A DNA stretch of 64,000 nt from Rhododendron vialii (taxonomy: Eukaryota > Streptophyta > Magnoliopsida > Ericales > Ericaceae), in assembly GCF_030253575.1 (NCBI RefSeq), contig NC_080563.1, positions 14,713,001 through 14,777,000 of the forward strand. The letters are read 5' to 3'. Numbering within the stretch: position 1 is the stretch's first letter; each line of letters begins with the position of its first letter. The notes beneath the pieces are model-generated. The model searched no databases and was not told the origin of the DNA. It was given only the letters and a program-made list of their open reading frames with translations. The translations under genes and the position numbers were made by a program. Positions 46,586 through 59,357 of this stretch are shown here, piece after piece.

Positions 46586-48922
46586 TTTGCACCCAAAAAA
46601 ATTGGACAATAATTTCCCGTTAAAGATTATAAAAGCTAAAAAATAAGGCCACTCAAGAGGCAACATCCAAAGTCCTCCCTATCAAATTATCAACCAGAAA
46701 AATAGAGTGAAGAACTTGTGCATATTTAAATTAAAAACCATTATCCACAACGCCAAAATCTGAAATTAAAAACCATAACACCAAAGTCTCAAACCACCAA
46801 AACGGCATCACCATCCTCCATAACCTTAATAGAATGTGTTAATTAGACAATAAGTGTCTCACCAAAGAGAGAGTCATTGATATCTAAAATTAAACCCCTC
46901 ATTGTCCTTACATTACAATTCAATTTTTTGCGGGTATCCCGAATAAGTCAATATTTCCATAAAAGAAGCATCATCCAAGATTGAGTCGCCAGCCCATGAA
47001 GAGTAACTCGTTGCATCAAATGGCATCTCCTGAGGAAAAAAAATACAAAGAATAAGTTAAAAGCAAATAAAATGAATGACGTTAGTTTTCCATTTTAATT
47101 TCCAGAATTGATAGTAACAATGTAGACACACCTTCAAAGTTTGTGGATTATACGACCTGGGTGCTAGGCGGCGCCCGGCCACCCGACTAGCGCCTAGCGA
47201 CCTTTTATTTGAGGGTAAGTGCTAAAGGAGTTCAGACTAAAGAATGGAGGATGAGAAGTCAATTAATGCAGTAATCAAACTGCTGAAGACGTACGTCACT
47301 CCACGTGCAACAAGTTCTGTGAATATCAACTCTTAGGGTCAAATTTGATGTCTCTTCCAGATATCTCCGAGCTGGTTGGGATAAAATATACCGAAAACTA
47401 ATGGATACGATGCCCACACACAAAGAATCAAGTGAAGTTACCAGCTTTCTTGGCAGCACGCAGAAGAAGCTCCCCCTATTAGGTGTTGAGCAGTGGCTCC
47501 ATCTGGAAACTTGTCCATAAAACTCCCAACATGAGAGACCACTTTATGGTGATGACTGATGAAGAAAGAATGGAGAAGAAAGATCCACTGGGAATGAATG
47601 GTACGTTCCCCACCAAGGTCAACACGGCCTCAAATTTTTCATAACTGTAAACACAATAAAAAGAAGTGATGAGATTTTTGAAAATCTCCGAGGCAGCACC
47701 ATAAAACTTGAGCAATAAGAGGACAAAGCATTCGTTCCCAAAAAAAGTCACAATTATCATTTGATTCATTTCTAACCAAGCTAACCAACCAAACACCAGT
47801 ACCTTCCCTACCAATTTCATGACTAAAATGAAATCTACCAAGAAACAGAGACAAAATATCATAGTGTGATTAAACTGAGAAGGTACCTGAGGAATTAATA
47901 TTCCACATATTTTCACCGAGTGAGATTGGCGTAATCAGTCGTCCGAAGGAGAGTATAACTACTGATTGTAATTAGGGCTACTTCCATCACAAAATTCATA
48001 CAAAGTGCTACTACTGCAGAAATGGCTGGAGAAGTCAACTGGCTTTATTAGGATGCCACATACCCCAAAATTTCTCAATCTTCCAGCACATCATCGCTCC
48101 TACCAGTCTCAATACCTCGTATCTTTAATCACAACTCCCAAGTGATATTGTGCATGTAAAGGAAAAACAACCACAACAACCCGTAAGCATTATGTTATAA
48201 AATTAGAAATAACCGATGTAAGCCGAGAATAATAAGAAACTCCACAGAGAAGAGACATATATACATTTAATTCTGTTACAAACAGGACACGTAATCCTTA
48301 ACGAGCAAGTAGGATGTTGTAATAAAACTTGAGTTTGCTCATCCTGGGTGTTATGATACAAAGGACAACTGTATAAGACAACGGATAAGACTATCAAAGC
48401 TTCTTTGAACCTACAATTCAACCAAGTTCAACATGTCTTGTGCTATTAAAAAGAGAAGAGTTAGGGGTTATCCAGATATGAAGTATCATGCAATTTGTAG
48501 TTGTCAGATGGAACACACAAACACAGCAACTGCAAAACAAAATCAGCACCAGAAAAATGGTGGATAGTAATTGATAACAAAGCAAACCACAAGAAGAGCA
48601 TCAAAAGAAACATGATCAAAGAAAAGAAGAACTCACAAGGACTCCAAACCAATCAATGAACAACTCCCAAATGTCAACGATCAATGAAGGATTCAACTGG
48701 GAAATTGAACAACTCTGTATGGCCATTGGCCGTAGTGTGCACCAATGTATGTTCACACACAGACACATACAGAGAGAGAGAGAGAGAGAGAGTAAAAATG
48801 ATGAACAGTGAAACTCAACTCATTCTTGTATATGGATAAATGTTCTTTAAGAAAAGGAAGGGAAAAATTGAAACAATGATAATTTACAGAACAAATTTAG
48901 ATCTGTATATCATCTACCCCTC
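46586..48922. other. Intergenic stretch downstream of SufD
   Basis: No gene could be assigned. On the minus strand, 47440-47620 reads like exon sequence in one frame (KVVSHVGSFMDKFPDGATAQ) after an acceptor-like ttacag near 47645, but I do not recognise it and the frame ends soon after. A short GA run lies at 48774-48791. The last part (from about 48800) is probably the SufD 3' UTR. Confidence 0.35.
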
Positions 48923-51900
48923 TCACTTGGAACCTTTCACCGCAGGATCCAACAATTCTTTAATATCACTTTCCACTTTCTTTCGGAGAAAGGGGTGAGG
49001 CAAACGCTGAATCACCTCAGCTCCAAAGGAGAAGATGAGCGCTCTTCTAGCCGTCTGTAAGTCAACTCCCCTTGCCTGAAAGTAGAAGAGTTGGTTCTCT
49101 TCTAGATCACTAATTGCAGCTCCATGTGAGCACTTCACATCATCAGCAATAATCTGGAGATTTGGCTTGACATTCACGGTTGCACGGGGCTCAAGGAGCA
49201 GGCTCCTTGTTAGTTGACCTGCATCTGTCTGCTGTGCATATCTGCACAATGAATAATACTAGTTCGAATTACATGGACCATGAACAGTTTCTAGCATCGA
49301 AGTATTAGAAAACCAATAAAAACACAAGCTACAAATGACTACAAAAATAGGTTCATAGTTGCTTTCAACAACAGAAATTTCACACCACTGAGCTCAATCT
49401 CAGATTAAAGATACCCAACCCAAAACATATAACCCTTTTCCTAAAGGGTCCAGATTTTCGCCTCTTTTTTTTCTTTTTTTGTATTCACGCTCCCTTTTTT
49501 GTCTTTATTCATGTGAATATATATATTTACCCTTTCATTGACTCACATGGAAAAGGACAATATAGTAAGGTCTATGTAGCACAGACATGGATACGGACAC
49601 GGGACACGGCAATTCTAAAAAAATGGGGATACGGATACAGCGGGGGACACGCCACGTGTATAAATAAATAAATAAAATATATTATCATTCATAATTTTTT
49701 TTTATGAACCATCATTGTATATGAATAATTTCACTAATTGTATAATTTTTTTTCAAAGGTATAATTACAGTTGACTCCATTTTTTTTTAATAATTTCATG
49801 TAACCCCCCCAAAAATTAAAAATATTACATTTTGACTTCCCGCCATGTCCCCTATCAAAAAATAATAAAAATTATTGGACACGCCACGTGGCGTGTCCAA
49901 TACGTGGATACGGCGCCCTTTTGGAATGTCGATGCTTCATAGAGTAAGGTTACATAAACAAAGACAAAATGAGTACAAATGGTAAAAAAGGGAGTGCTAA
50001 ACATTACCTTCCTAAATGATAAAGAACTCACAGAGTAAATCAGTGATCACTATAATTGATTTTGCACTCCCCATTTCAATCACCACGCTCCCTTTTTTTT
50101 TGGGTCTTTATCCATGTGAATGTACAAGTAAAATATTGGACTTCCATACGTAAAAAACTGAATGGTTTTTATGTAAGGAAAGTGCTAAAAATAGCGCACT
50201 AGGCTATTGTTAAGGTTGAAAAAATGTATTAAAAAATGTGTGAAAAGTGTATTGAATAGAGTAAAAAGTGTAATGAAATACGTGTTTCTTTATCATGTTC
50301 TTAGCTTATTGACAGTTTAGTGGGCTGTCAATAGAAAGACCCTTTCTTTAAAGTTAAAAGGAAAAGAAAAAATAATAATAATCCGGATATAAAGAGGATA
50401 GTCTGAAAAACACTATCCTAAATCGGGGAAGAAATCCATATTGAATTCAAAAAAGCATTATAATCTATAGACAACACAATCTTGAGACCAGAGAAAGTAA
50501 ATTGGAAATGAAAGATGTATGTAGCTTCAGAACTGCAAAAAAATCTGATGAAATATAATTTACCTATTCACCTGGACATTCCCATCAAATACAGCCTGTC
50601 CCAGGGAATGAGCCACAATGCACTTGTGAAGTTGCCGAGAAAACCCTCGTGGGTGGTCCAACACAAGTTTACTATGAAGATCTTGTGTTTGATCGCTGAA
50701 AGACAAGTGAAACGTCGATAGCTCTGTCACCGTGTCTGGTCCGACTTGCTGAATATGGAGATTGTGTCTGCTCAACTTCCCACCAGTGCTTACCTCTACT
50801 AGCTCATATGTGCTTTCTGATTCCTGTAATTGGTGAAATTCTTTCAGTGCTAATGTTCTACCTTGGAAGGTTACACATCCCACGTAGCTGGACAAATGAA
50901 GAAATGGGTAACAATAGAAAGTTGCAGAATAGGCACTACCAATTGACATTAAGGCACTGTTAGTCTTATGACTATGACAAGGTTAACAACTCGCACATTT
51001 ACATTTAACTGGAACTATTTCTTAGGAATCACATTTTCCCCTAAGTTTGGGAGGCAGGGAATTGACGCAGGACGCGTAGGTGTTAAATACCAGTAGAGAA
51101 AGCATTTAGAGGAGTGTTTTCGTGTTGTTCACTAGTTCCTGTTCTCCGAACAGTGACAAATAACAATGCTGACTTTTTGTTGTAGAAACTGAAGACGAGG
51201 GAGAAGAACTTTAAGAATTATTCTGGGAACTAGGCATCACCCAAAGGGGCTAGAATTGCATCATACAATATGATCAGCCGACTGGTAGCACAGGGACCCA
51301 GGTGGCCAGGCCTCCCGTCCAACTAGGCAACCAGGATGCAAGAAAGCTTCAAAACTCTGTATTTTGCCTAAATAGCTCACCTTGGGCATCCAGTGAAGCT
51401 TAGTTTGTGTTGTTCGTCTACCACCTAGCCTAAGAGGAAAGTGCAGCTTAAAGAAAAACCACATGCACAATGGATCATATGATGATATCCCTTGTTGATT
51501 ATATTGTATTGGCGAGTGATGAGTGATCCTAGTCCATTTGGCAAAGGTGTTGACCTCTTTTCTTTCTTTCTTATCCCAACAGGTTCCCAAACCTCTTGAT
51601 TGAAACATGAGTTTTTTGTCCTAGTTTCAATCGTTACTGCACATACTTGTAACATCCATGTTTTCAGTCAATGAAGCGATTTACTTTTCGACAACATGAG
51701 AAGCAGTTAGAGGTAACATTCCCATCACCAGCAACAAATTTCTGTATCATGTACATCTTTCCTCCGTAATTGTTTCAATGTTTCATCACTGCATACAACA
51801 TCATAAAAAAACCTACAAAGGCTGACAAAATTGTGCGCAATAGACATGTACATACTACATGGTTTCCAGTTGCTCTCCTCAAGGCTCAAACATAATGAGA

Positions 51901-52984
51901 TGTATTTTTCTTCAACGCCTAGAGAGTTTTGATGACATAATTAAACTTTTAAAAAAAATCTGAAATCAGGATTAAACAAGAAAATAAAGAACTAACATTG
52001 TGCTTATGTGCACATGTAGACCATCTCTAGCAGAGTATGAAAGGGGGAAAAAAGGTTTACCTGCCTAACAGAAGTCCATTTGATATGAGCAGCATTCAGA
52101 GACTGGCTCTGAATGTAAGAATGGCTAACCTTCGCCCCTTCTCCAACCACCACTTCCGTAACCGAATTCGCCCAATAACACTTCTGTCCATCTCCCCCCA
52201 CGTACTCCTCAACTATACCAACCTCCCCTCCCTTCTCCACCACCACCAACACCCTCGGGTTCGAAACGGGCAAAATTTTCGACCCGCTATCCACCCCTTC
52301 GACCGAACAATACCTCAAATGCAAAGGACTTTCAACTCTACACCCCTCTGGAACATACACAACCACCAAATCAGGTGTGCCCACCCCATTAAGTGACCAA
52401 AACAAGTCTCCTTGGAAATTCGACACGAATTCAGATACCCTTTTCATAATAGCCTCTGAATTGAGGCTTATTAAGCTACCAACAAAAACCCCATCAGGGA
52501 GTGGGGGTAACTGGGAGAGAGAATCTACAAGAAACCCATCAATAAAAACAAGATTGGGCAACTGGGTATCTGTTGAAAAGCCCAAAGGGTTGACGGATTG
52601 GGGTGGGGAAGGAACGGGCTGAATCTGGGAGAGCTTGATGAAGGAGGTGTCTGTGAACCGAAAAGGCTCATCTTTGCGAGTGGGCCATGGGGTGGAGAGG
52701 AGGGACTCTGCTGAGGTGTCTCTGAGCTTTTGGAGAAGGGGTGGTGGTGGGGTGGTGGTAGAGAGAGAGTCTTCTAGGGTTTCTGCGATTTGGAGGACGA
52801 ATGGATCGGAGAGAGAGGCGGCTGCGGCTAGAGAGTGGTTTTTCGTTGAAACGTTGAGTTTGGTTGGTGTGGGTCTGATTTGGAATCTGGGTTTTGGGAG
52901 GTTTGATGGGTAGGGCGATGGAGATTTGGAAGTAGATGCGTATGGGTTGAAGCGAATGATAGGCGTGATGACTGGAGTAGCCAT
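48923..52984 (-). CDS. SUFD: SufD Fe-S cluster scaffold subunit, chloroplastic (ABCI7/NAP6, 3 exons)
   Basis: Exons on the minus strand are 52984-52061, 50823-50564 and 49241-48923. Phases match for 1503 nt and 500 residues. The ATG at 52984 (MATPVITPIIRFNPYAS) opens a serine/proline-rich plastid transit peptide. An upstream in-frame extension to 53095 runs through the CT microsatellite and is not favoured. The C-terminal two-thirds is the SufB/SufD beta-helix: YELVEVSTGGKL, LDHPRGFSRQLHKC, QAVFDGNV, QQTDAGQLTRSLLL and DDVKCSHGAA. His434 in the last motif corresponds by family knowledge to the essential SufD histidine (E. coli His360). SufD forms SufBC2D, the scaffold that builds Fe-S clusters in plastids. 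Intron 2 contains a 371-bp hAT MITE, and the last exon with its flank is duplicated near 40 kb. Length is close to Arabidopsis ABCI7. Confidence 0.97.
49572..49942. mobile_element. hAT-type MITE in SufD intron 2
   Basis: The element is bounded by a perfect 8-bp target duplication AGTAAGGT (49564-49571 and 49943-49950). Its terminal inverted repeats are CTATGTAGCACAGACA and TGTCGATGCTTCATAG. The interior has many gacacgg-type motifs and a perfect palindrome ggacacgccacgtggcgtgtcc near 49880. The duplicated segment at 40.6 kb lacks it, which gives a natural empty site. It has no coding capacity. Confidence 0.9.
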
Positions 52985-52989
52985 TAATG

Positions 52990-53029
<40 letters not shown>
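52990..53029. repeat. GA/CT microsatellite in the SufD leader
   Basis: On the SufD sense strand this is a CT run ending about 5 bp before the ATG at 52984. The upstream in-frame ATG at 53095 would read through it. Confidence 0.95.
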
Positions 53030-53031
<2 letters not shown>

Positions 53032-53458
53032 CGTGTGTTAAACCGACTGTAGAAGAAGCTGTGTATGGAACTGGGGACTGGGAGTGAGGGAACAAGGGAC
53101 GGTCTCAGCCCCTCTCCAGTCCACGATGGACCGTGGAGAATTTTTCCGGTGCCCGTTCTCTCCTTTTCCCCCTCTAAATTTAAGTCATCCAAAATCGCAA
53201 TAAACGATTAAGATATGCCAAACGAATACTATGTGATACTCACCTAACAGGCCGACAATACCAAAACGGAACTTCTTTATGATTTGATATGATTTCGCAA
53301 CACATTTGTCAAAGACCACATGGGTTCCTATTCATTGTTTACAATATTATTATGCTTTTAAGATAAATGTATCCCAAAATTATATTAACTGGTATCCGAA
53401 ACCTAATTTTTAACATGATTAATATTATCAACGAGCTCTAAAACATTAATCGTTAGGG

Positions 53459-53835
53459 CAGTGGCGAAGCTAGGAGTTATATTTCGGGGTGGCGTTGATT
53501 AATGAAACTCCACTTATTTTGTTAAATTATTTTCGTAAAAATGTGATCAGAAAGGTTTAATGTAAATTGAATACAATATTGATATTTGTTTATTGTTACA
53601 ATGAATAAAGACCTGTTTCAATTCTCTTGTGATCTTTAAATGAAAGCCATCGAGATAATTTTTTTATAATTCGAACCGTTTACTTTTTACTCGCTATTTT
53701 TTCATCATTTCTATGAAAAAATAGTTGTTTGGACACCAAAAGTGCCTAATTTATATGTATAAAATAGCTCTATTTACGAAACCGAGGGTGACCCGTGCCA
53801 CTTTCCCTTCTACGGCACTTAGTTCCGCCCATGCG
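53459..53835. mobile_element. hAT-like nonautonomous element (cagtggcgaagct ends)
   Basis: The left end ggcagtggcgaagctagg and the right end cttagttccgcccatg resemble the cag(t/g)ggcggagc termini common in plant hAT MITEs. Similarity between the two ends is moderate, and no target duplication was confirmed. Confidence 0.4.
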
Positions 53836-54455
53836 TTTGGATTATTTGAATGGGTCCAAAAATAGCTAACAAAATAGGCCAACTTGATAGTCCAGTCCAT
53901 TTCCATGGATAAGAGATGATCCTTCCAAAAAGTAACAAAAATTAGAGATTAGCATCAAAATGAAAACCTCGGCAGGACGAGCCCGAAGTCCGGACATTGC
54001 TCAATCTAAAAAGTGTAATATTGCTCAATCTGAAAGTGTAAAATATGTTTTCAATCCCGGTAAAACAGCTGGATCGGCAATGAACTTCCATTGCTCAATA
54101 GATTGAGCAATGATACGTTTAATGGTGGACTCGTCGTTATCTCTAGTACGATCAAAATTCGTATGTCACCTGTTTTAAATTGAATATGAATGGAGCTCAT
54201 AATAAAAAAGGGTTCGAACCCAATTATAACTGGTGACCTCATTTGAGATTTGAATGGCATCTGGGTTGTTAGTTTTCATCGAGTAGTGCAAGTTCCCGCA
54301 GGCTTGCGCCATAGGACAGCAGCGCCCCAATACGTTGTCGTTTCAGGCACAAATCCCATTCCCCAATTCCAACTCTTAAGCCTCTGTTTGGCCATTAGCT
54401 ATGCCATGTGTGTATTATCTCTGAACTTTGCGATGAAATGAATGGGGTTTGTACC

Positions 54456-54700
54456 TAAGGCCCCGTTCAGAAACTTTCTCAAAAAATAAGCAGCTTATTT
54501 CACATTTTCAAACTAAAAAATAATGTAAATGAAAAATAATTTTTAAATTTTTTTTGCATCGTATAAAAGATCTCATCGAGATCATTCAAACAAGATCCAT
54601 ATTGCATATTTTTAAATTTTAATAAACCCATAATTTTTGAGCTTGAAATTATCTTCTTAAAAAATAAGGGCTTATTTTTGTTTATGGAACGGGCTCTAAG
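54456..54700. mobile_element. MITE with ccccgttcagaaa / tttatggaacgggc ends
   Basis: The terminal repeats ctaaggccccgttcagaaa and tttatggaacgggctctaag are inverted with a few differences. The interior is symmetric around aaaataagc../..gcttatttt motifs. Confidence 0.65.
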
Positions 54701-55231
54701 ACTCTTGTATGAGTCTTAATTTTATCTAATGCACTCTGAATTCCCAACAACAAAAAGGGTAGAAGCCCAAACAATGGCAAAATTAATGTTGACATGGAAT
54801 GAATTTTAACATAGCCGATAACAAAATGAACTCAAACAACACAAATCTTTATGCAATTAATGTTGTCAAGTTGAGTTCATGTCAACCTTAAAAAGCTTTA
54901 ATAATTGTGTAAAATAACGAGTACAAATATTTGCAAAACTTCCTGACTAGGACCGTACATCCTTAAACATTTAATCAGCCTTTGTAGTTATAATGGGTTT
55001 CCCTATTGTATAAACGAGTTAAAGCCCATAAAATAATGAATTTTGAAACATGTCATTATTCTCACATATGCCAATTAAAAATACGAGTTTTGGAGTTTTT
55101 AAATGTCCATCCTCAAACATCATCTCATGTAAATATTCATCTTAGTTATTTTGAACAGTTATATTTTCATCCACGCTTTTAAATAATTCCAAGTTTGCCC
55201 TTTATTACACAGATATATTGACTATTATATA

Positions 55232-56514
55232 GGGAAAAAAACCGAAATGCTCCATATAGTTAAATGTTTGTGTCAACTTGGTTCCTCTAGTTGTAATTGA
55301 CTCAATTTATACTCTGTACTTTTCATTTTGTTCCAATTTGGTCCAATTGCTAACTGCCGTTAGTCCGCCGTTAGTCTTTTTAAATAAAGACAAAAATAAG
55401 CCAATAAAGACAAAACTAAGCCAATAAGCCAATTTTTTTGTATTTATTCAAAAAAATTGGATTTCAATGGTAATTTTTTACTTTTAGGTTCCTCTCGTCA
55501 TGACGAAATAATAATCCTGACAAAAATTGACAAAAAAACTAACAAATGCGAAAAAAATTGAATAAGGACAAAAAAATAAGCCACTTGGCTTATTTAGCCG
55601 AACAACCCCTGAGTTTATGTAATATTTTGACTTTTGGACATAGTTCTTTATCATATTGTGACTTTTAGACATGGTTCTATATGCATTTTCAGTACTATGT
55701 AGAAAAATAGGCATCTCAGTATTTGTCCACACAGTTAAACAGGTAGACAATACCAATGGTTATGTTGCCTCATGGCTGATCATGAAAATGCTGAATTAGA
55801 GGGCAACTTTTTGCAGAAAACTTTAACCAAATTTCTTCTCAAGTGCCTCCTTATCAATGGAGAATGGAAGAATGAGCTGTGTTTTGGTTCAGAGGTATAT
55901 TAGGTAGGCTTGTGCAAAAAACCCATCCACCCGCGATCCGACCCAACCCGAAGGGTCCCGGGTGGGGTTGAACATGTGCTTCAGACAGGCACGGGTTCAT
56001 TTTCTATTAAAAATCAGATTTTGGTTCGGGGTCCGGGTTAGTGCGTTTCTTACCCGACCCGACCAATTCATAAAGATTAATTCAGTTTTTGGTCAGACCT
56101 GACCCGACGTAAAGAATCGAGCTCGCGGACGGTTCTTACCCCTTTTCGGTTCGGTTTGTGGGCCTAAAACATTTGTTACCCGCCATGTCGGGTCAGGGGT
56201 CAAACCTGATCGCCCGACCCGTGCACACCCCTAATATTAGGGCAAGAGGGGAATGAGAGAATTAATGTTTTAACCCCAAAAAAGGGGCCATTTGATTTTG
56301 TTGTTAACAGAACTAACGACGGACTAACGGCAGTTAGTAATTGGACCAAGTTGAAACAAAATGGAAAGTACAAAGTATAAATCGAGCCAATTACAACTAC
56401 AGAGACCAAGTTGACACAAACACTTAACTATAGGGATCATTTCAGTTTTTTACAACTACAGAGACCAAGTTGACACAAACACTTAACTATAGGGATCATT
56501 TCAATTTTTTTCCC
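55232..56514. mobile_element. MULE-type element with 9-bp target duplication
   Basis: The perfect 9-bp duplication TATTATATA flanks it (55223-55231 and 56515-56523). Terminal inverted repeats of about 150 bp share ccaagttgacacaaac, ggaccaa.ttg and ctaacggcagttag blocks. The right end has an extra tandem copy of about 62 bp (ttacaactacagagaccaag at 56390 and 56451). It has no transposase. Confidence 0.88.
55905..56233. mobile_element. hAT MITE nested in the MULE
   Basis: The perfect 8-bp duplication ATATTAGG flanks it (55897-55904 and 56234-56241). Ends are TAGGCTTGTGCA and TGCACACCCCTA. The interior is rich in acccgaccc and ggttcggg words, typical of a widespread plant MITE type. Confidence 0.9.
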
Positions 56515-57654
56515 TATTATATATATATAGAATATGTATATATAGGCAGAGATTTTTTAAACTAAAAACTAATCTTTAAAGTCCTGTAACATAATTTTAG
56601 GTAAGCACCCTTGTCAAATCCCAAAACTTTCGGCAAAACAATCGAAAACATAGAATCCATTGAAACTTTCCATTTAATACCCATTTTAGCAAACCCCTCC
56701 AACCCCCCATTTTCATTTGCAGATTTTTCCGCCCCTAATTTATCAAATGGTCAGCGGCAAACAGCGGGAGGAGAGCGGCGAAACATGTCTCCGTCAATCA
56801 GTTCGAAATATCTCAATGGCGACCACCGGAGCAGTTTTTTTCATGGTCGTTTCGTCACCGGTTCTACGCTCCCAATTGTCTCTCAATCAGTCCAAAATAT
56901 TTCGTGTCGGCAAGAGTTCTGAGCCGGTAACCCGTTTCGTCAACTGAACCACCGCCACAAACGCCGTCATCGATGACCGCCTCCGGTAACGGAAGATTGG
57001 ACCTTAAAGATAACTCGGAATATCTGATCTCTTCGTTCCTTTGTTTTTAAACTCTTTTAGGTAGTTGGGGAGTCTAAGGTTTTTATTTTTTATTTTTTAT
57101 TTTGATTCGCCCGGTCTGGACTTTTTACTCTTGTTGATATTGCTTATGTACAAGAATCTGATGTTAAAAGCAATAAGCTCCATTAGTTATTTGACACAGC
57201 TTTCGTTTGTTGTGTTTTCATGAATAAAAATGGTGTATTCATGAAAAACATGGCCGATTAATTTTTTTATATTTTTCATGGTCGATTAAAAACATGGCGT
57301 GTTCATGTTTTTTCGATTAATTTATTCTTTTTTTATTTTTTTATTAATTTATTCATGTGTTTTCATGAATAAAATATGGTGTATTCATATTTTTTTTTAT
57401 CTAAATCATGAATTTTCGTGAAATTGGTCGTACCATATTCACGTAAGTTTATAATATAATGCGATCAATTTACCAAAATTCACAAAAATTAAGAATTGAA
57501 AAATTCATGAAATTAAGGAGAGAGAATGATTTAGAATATATCCATTAATGATTTTAAAAATTGAAAATTCCCCCCATTTTTATCCATTAATCAACCCATG
57601 ATTTTAGGTAACTATAATTACTAGAATCCCACGAATTTAGGAAGAAAATATACA

Positions 57655-57655
<1 letters not shown>

Positions 57656-57697
<42 letters not shown>
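57656..57697. repeat. TA microsatellite
   Basis: About twenty TA units lie in an A/T-rich repeat stretch (57220-57745) that resembles 42600-43140. Confidence 0.95.
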
Positions 57698-57702
<5 letters not shown>

Positions 57703-57991
57703 GGGTAATATAGATAATTCACCATATAAAAGGATGAAAACATAACTGTTCAAAAAGTACTGGATGAAAACTTACAAATAGTTGAACCCGAGGACTATTC
57801 TTTAAGTCTCCCAAGAAAAGAAAAAGAAAAATTATGAGAAAATAAAATTTATCTGCACAGTTTGTGAGAATAAAGTAAAGCAAGCTTTCATGCTTCCGGG
57901 GAAATCAGTAACGATGACTGAACATTTGGCTATGGGAATGGGCTAGACGTTGTTAAGTAAGTATAATTTTTCAGTGAAGTTAACATCAACA

Positions 57992-58063
57992 GGGTCCTTA
58001 GCTCAGTGGTAGAGCAATCGACTGCAGATCGATAGGTCACCGGTTCGAACCCGGTAGGGCCCT
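57992..58063 (+). tRNA. tRNA-Cys (anticodon GCA)
   Basis: The 72 nt fold into a full cloverleaf without an intron. The acceptor stem pairs GGGTCCT with AGGGCCC, with one G-U pair and a U discriminator. The A box reads TAGCTCAGTGG. The anticodon stem is ATCGA/TCGAT with loop CTGCAGA, placing GCA at 34-36. The T arm has GGTTCGAACCC. A T-run (gtttttg at 58068-58074) just downstream can end Pol III transcription. Nuclear rather than organellar origin is supported by the Pol III boxes and terminator. Confidence 0.97.
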
Positions 58064-58224
58064 TAGCGTTTTTGTTCCTTTTTAGTACTTTTGATGATAT
58101 TTCTCTCTCGTTTTGTTTCCTTCCTTTCTGTTTCTTTTCCTTTTTCCCATTTCCCTTTTCTGGGTCATTTCTCCTAATTAGTACTAATTATTAGCATAAA
58201 ATCTACAAGAGTATAGCATCCACA

Positions 58225-58480
58225 ATGTAATAATCAAAATCAAAAGATTGCTAAAGTTAACAATATGTGCTTAAAAAATTGCTCGCATTGTAATAATCAA
58301 AGTTAGCAACCTCCTAACCAATAATCAAATTTGAGCATTTGAATAATCAAAAGTAACAGTGTGGGACTTCACACTGCTAACTTTAGCAACCTTCTAAATG
58401 AATAATCAAAAGCTGACGTGGTAAGTTTTGATTATTCACTTTTGATTATTACATTTCGGAAGCCTGTGTCATCCACCCTT
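58225..58480. repeat. Inverted aataatcaaa repeat block next to the tRNA
   Basis: The motif aataatcaaa(a/g) occurs repeatedly and then in reverse orientation (ttgattattcacttttgattatt), with ends near catccacaatg and gtgtcatccacc. It is probably a MITE, but the boundaries are uncertain. Confidence 0.45.
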
Positions 58481-59357
58481 GCCGATATAAATCATCAAAT
58501 TTTATTAGGTACTACAAACCGAACACATTAATATTGGTCCTTTGTGGGTTGGTTTGCTTATACTCCTATATCATAATACTAGTGCTTGCTCGTGTCTGCA
58601 GCACTACGCACTCCAGTAGTGCCGTAGGCAAAGGCATTTTTGTAAAAAGAACCGAGCAAGCAGTGCCAGAAGCCGAGCAGTGGGTAAAAAGAACCGATGG
58701 CATTTTTGTAATATATTTGTAAGAGTGTGGGTGTTTTCTTAAGAAAGTTGGAGAGCACACATCAGCGCGCATTTGGATCAAATGAATCTCAGCCCTTTTT
58801 TTAACTTGTGTTTGTGTGGTTCTCACACCCTTGTGTTTTTATTAGGTTGATGTGTAACATCAAGGTGAGTGTAATCCCTGAATTCCCCTGAGTTTTTTTG
58901 TATTTTTAAAGATTTTCTTTTGTTTGAGAAAACTGAACATATTCTCATTTCAAAAAAAAAAAACTGAACATATTCATAGATTTCAACTACTAGTTAATTA
59001 TTTTCAAAAAAAAAAAACTACTAGTTAATTAGTACAACCTCTTAAATTAGCACGCCTAGCACAGTTACGCGCACGCCGAAGCTAAGCTACATAATGCGCA
59101 CGCTTTTGCGCGAGTAAGAGCAGGAGCGGGAAAAACTTCTTCGGATCCCATCTCAAATAACTAAAATTTGAAAAAACGAGGATTGAGAACGTGAGCACAA
59201 TGCAATAGTTAAGAGCGAAAGCGCTTGATATTTTGAAGGATCATGTGACTCAAGGCGAAGTACATCACGCAAAAACCTTAGAAACACAAACAGTAAAGCT
59301 TCCTAGCTACTAAGGAAAGATTCGAGTCATTCGACTACTTGAAAAACAATTAATCCT

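Noticed and set aside
47155-47205. ggcgcccggccacccgactagcgcc motif as a palindromic regulatory site
   Set aside because: It resembles the end of a common plant repeat (cctaggcg type) and is imperfect; nothing else supports a function.
52985-53095. Upstream in-frame extension of SufD
   Set aside because: It reads through the CT microsatellite, and the ATG at 52984 gives the expected protein start.
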